DNA of 5,461 bases, from the NCBI GenBank assembly GCA_947461165.1, contig CANHJR010000105.1, positions 1 to 5,461 on the forward strand, in the 5' to 3' direction. The translations under genes and the position numbers were made by a program. Shown in pieces: positions 4,809 to 5,461 of this stretch; positions within the stretch are counted from its first letter, which is position 1; every line of letters starts with the position of its first letter. Source of the DNA: Saprospirales bacterium (GTDB lineage Bacteria > Bacteroidota > Bacteroidia > Chitinophagales > JADJOU01). The notes under the pieces were generated by a model. The model had not been told where the DNA came from, ran no database searches, and saw nothing but the letters and a program-made list of their open reading frames with translations.

Positions 4809-5461
4809 ATGATTCGAGTTTTGCTCTACGGATGTTTGATTCTTTTTTGTATATCAAGTTGTCATTTTTTTGATTCCCCTTCATCTGATGTCAAGCCTAT
4901 CAGGTTTGAACGCTTTGATCTGGATATGGAAGCATTTGATTTGAAGAATTTTGAATCTTCTGATCAAAAAATGCAAGAAAAATACGGCGATCTTTACACC
5001 TTTTATATCGAAAACATCATGGGTCTGGGCGCCCAAAAAGACAAAAAAAATCCTCAATATTATGACAAGGTTCTTCCAGAATTCTTAAACGGTGAGAACA
5101 AAGCCTTGATGGATAGTTTTCGAAAAAGAATTTTTGATAGAATCCCACAATTTGAGCAAGAACTTGGGAATTCCTATGCGGCGCTCCAAAAGGAATTTCC
5201 AGAAAAAAAACCAAGTATCATTTATTCCTTTTTTATCTCCCCAATGGCTCACAATTCAAGTGCTGCCTTTAGTTTTGGATTAGATACTATTGGGATCAAT
5301 TGGTTCAACTATATGGGAGAAAACTTCAGCTTGTACCAAGGAGTATATGAAGGATATACCTATATGGTCAAGTGGAATAATCCCGAATATCTGGTTCGAA
5401 ACGTTATGCTTGTAGAATACAATCTAATCCGAGAAAAATACAGTCCAAAGGAGAAATCAGA
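4809..5461 (+). CDS. GldB-like lipoprotein (5' part; 3' end outside window)
   Basis: This frame was found by translation; it starts at the ATG at 4809 and is open to the window edge after 217 codons. The N-terminus MIRVLLYGCLILFCISSC is a lipoprotein signal peptide with a lipobox ending at Cys18. The mature part starts with a short linker and PIRFERFDLDMEAFD (about 30-44), then the region KMQEKYGDLYTFYIENI (about 54-70). Later comes a beta-rich part with KPSIIYSFFIS (about 134-144), FGLDTIGINWFNYMGENFSLY (about 156-176) and NPEYLVRNVMLVEYNLI (about 191-207). This order (ERFD, YxxfY, PxIytFiS, lGIgldxFxG, PeYlvr) resembles the gliding-motility lipoprotein GldB, which is found across Bacteroidota, including species that do not glide. 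GldB is required for gliding in Flavobacterium, though its exact activity is unclear. The match is by recall of the family pattern, and this could be a paralogue rather than GldB itself, so no symbol is given. It follows dnaB with a 79-bp gap and its own promoter-like element. Confidence 0.7.
   Translation, partial: MIRVLLYGCLILFCISSCHFFDSPSSDVKPIRFERFDLDMEAFDLKNFESSDQKMQEKYGDLYTFYIENIMGLGAQKDKKNPQYYDKVLPEFLNGENKALMDSFRKRIFDRIPQFEQELGNSYAALQKEFPEKKPSIIYSFFISPMAHNSSAAFSFGLDTIGINWFNYMGENFSLYQGVYEGYTYMVKWNNPEYLVRNVMLVEYNLIREKYSPKEKS

Noticed and set aside
5017..5214. Minus-strand open frame of 65 codons
   Set aside because: It is antisense to the GldB-like lipoprotein, which has a signal peptide and family pattern.
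1..5461. A novel defence, mobile or CRISPR system
   Set aside because: Apart from the two edge lipoproteins, every gene is a core housekeeping gene, and no repeat arrays, transposase, integrase, terminal inverted repeats or tRNA genes were seen.

Overview
The window comes from an AT-rich bacterial chromosome and most likely from a member of the Bacteroidota, probably a Cytophagales-type lineage (the finer placement is inference). Four things support this: exact matches to the Bacteroidota -7 promoter element TAnnTTTG upstream of five genes, a 30S protein S16 with a long charged C-terminal tail, a GldB-like lipoprotein, and the absence of strong Shine-Dalgarno sequences.

Layout. The left half is read on the minus strand. 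From right to left it holds folB (dihydroneopterin aldolase, 2470-2841), hisS (histidyl-tRNA synthetase, 1037-2389), rpsP (ribosomal protein S16, 305-949) and the 5' part of a lipoprotein gene (1-278) that leaves the window. The right half is read on the plus strand: dnaB (replicative helicase, 3059-4729) and the 5' part of a GldB-like lipoprotein gene (4809-5461) that also leaves the window. A 217-bp divergent intergenic region (2842-3058) separates folB from dnaB. It holds a promoter candidate for each direction plus short repeats. No gap without a gene exceeds 300 bases.

How the genes fit together. These are mostly core functions: folate biosynthesis (FolB), translation (HisS, S16) and chromosome replication (DnaB), flanked on both sides by envelope lipoproteins typical of the phylum. 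Each transcription unit appears to have its own TAnnTTTG element, so the neighbours need not form a classical operon.

No mobile element, CRISPR array, RNA gene, intein, frameshift or unusual defence-like system is visible. The points worth a second look are small: a terminator-shaped hairpin inside the signal-peptide codons of the lipoprotein gene after rpsP, a hisS promoter element so close to the start codon that the mRNA may be leaderless, the two-part charged tail of S16, rpsP without an adjacent rimM, and short repeats between folB and dnaB.
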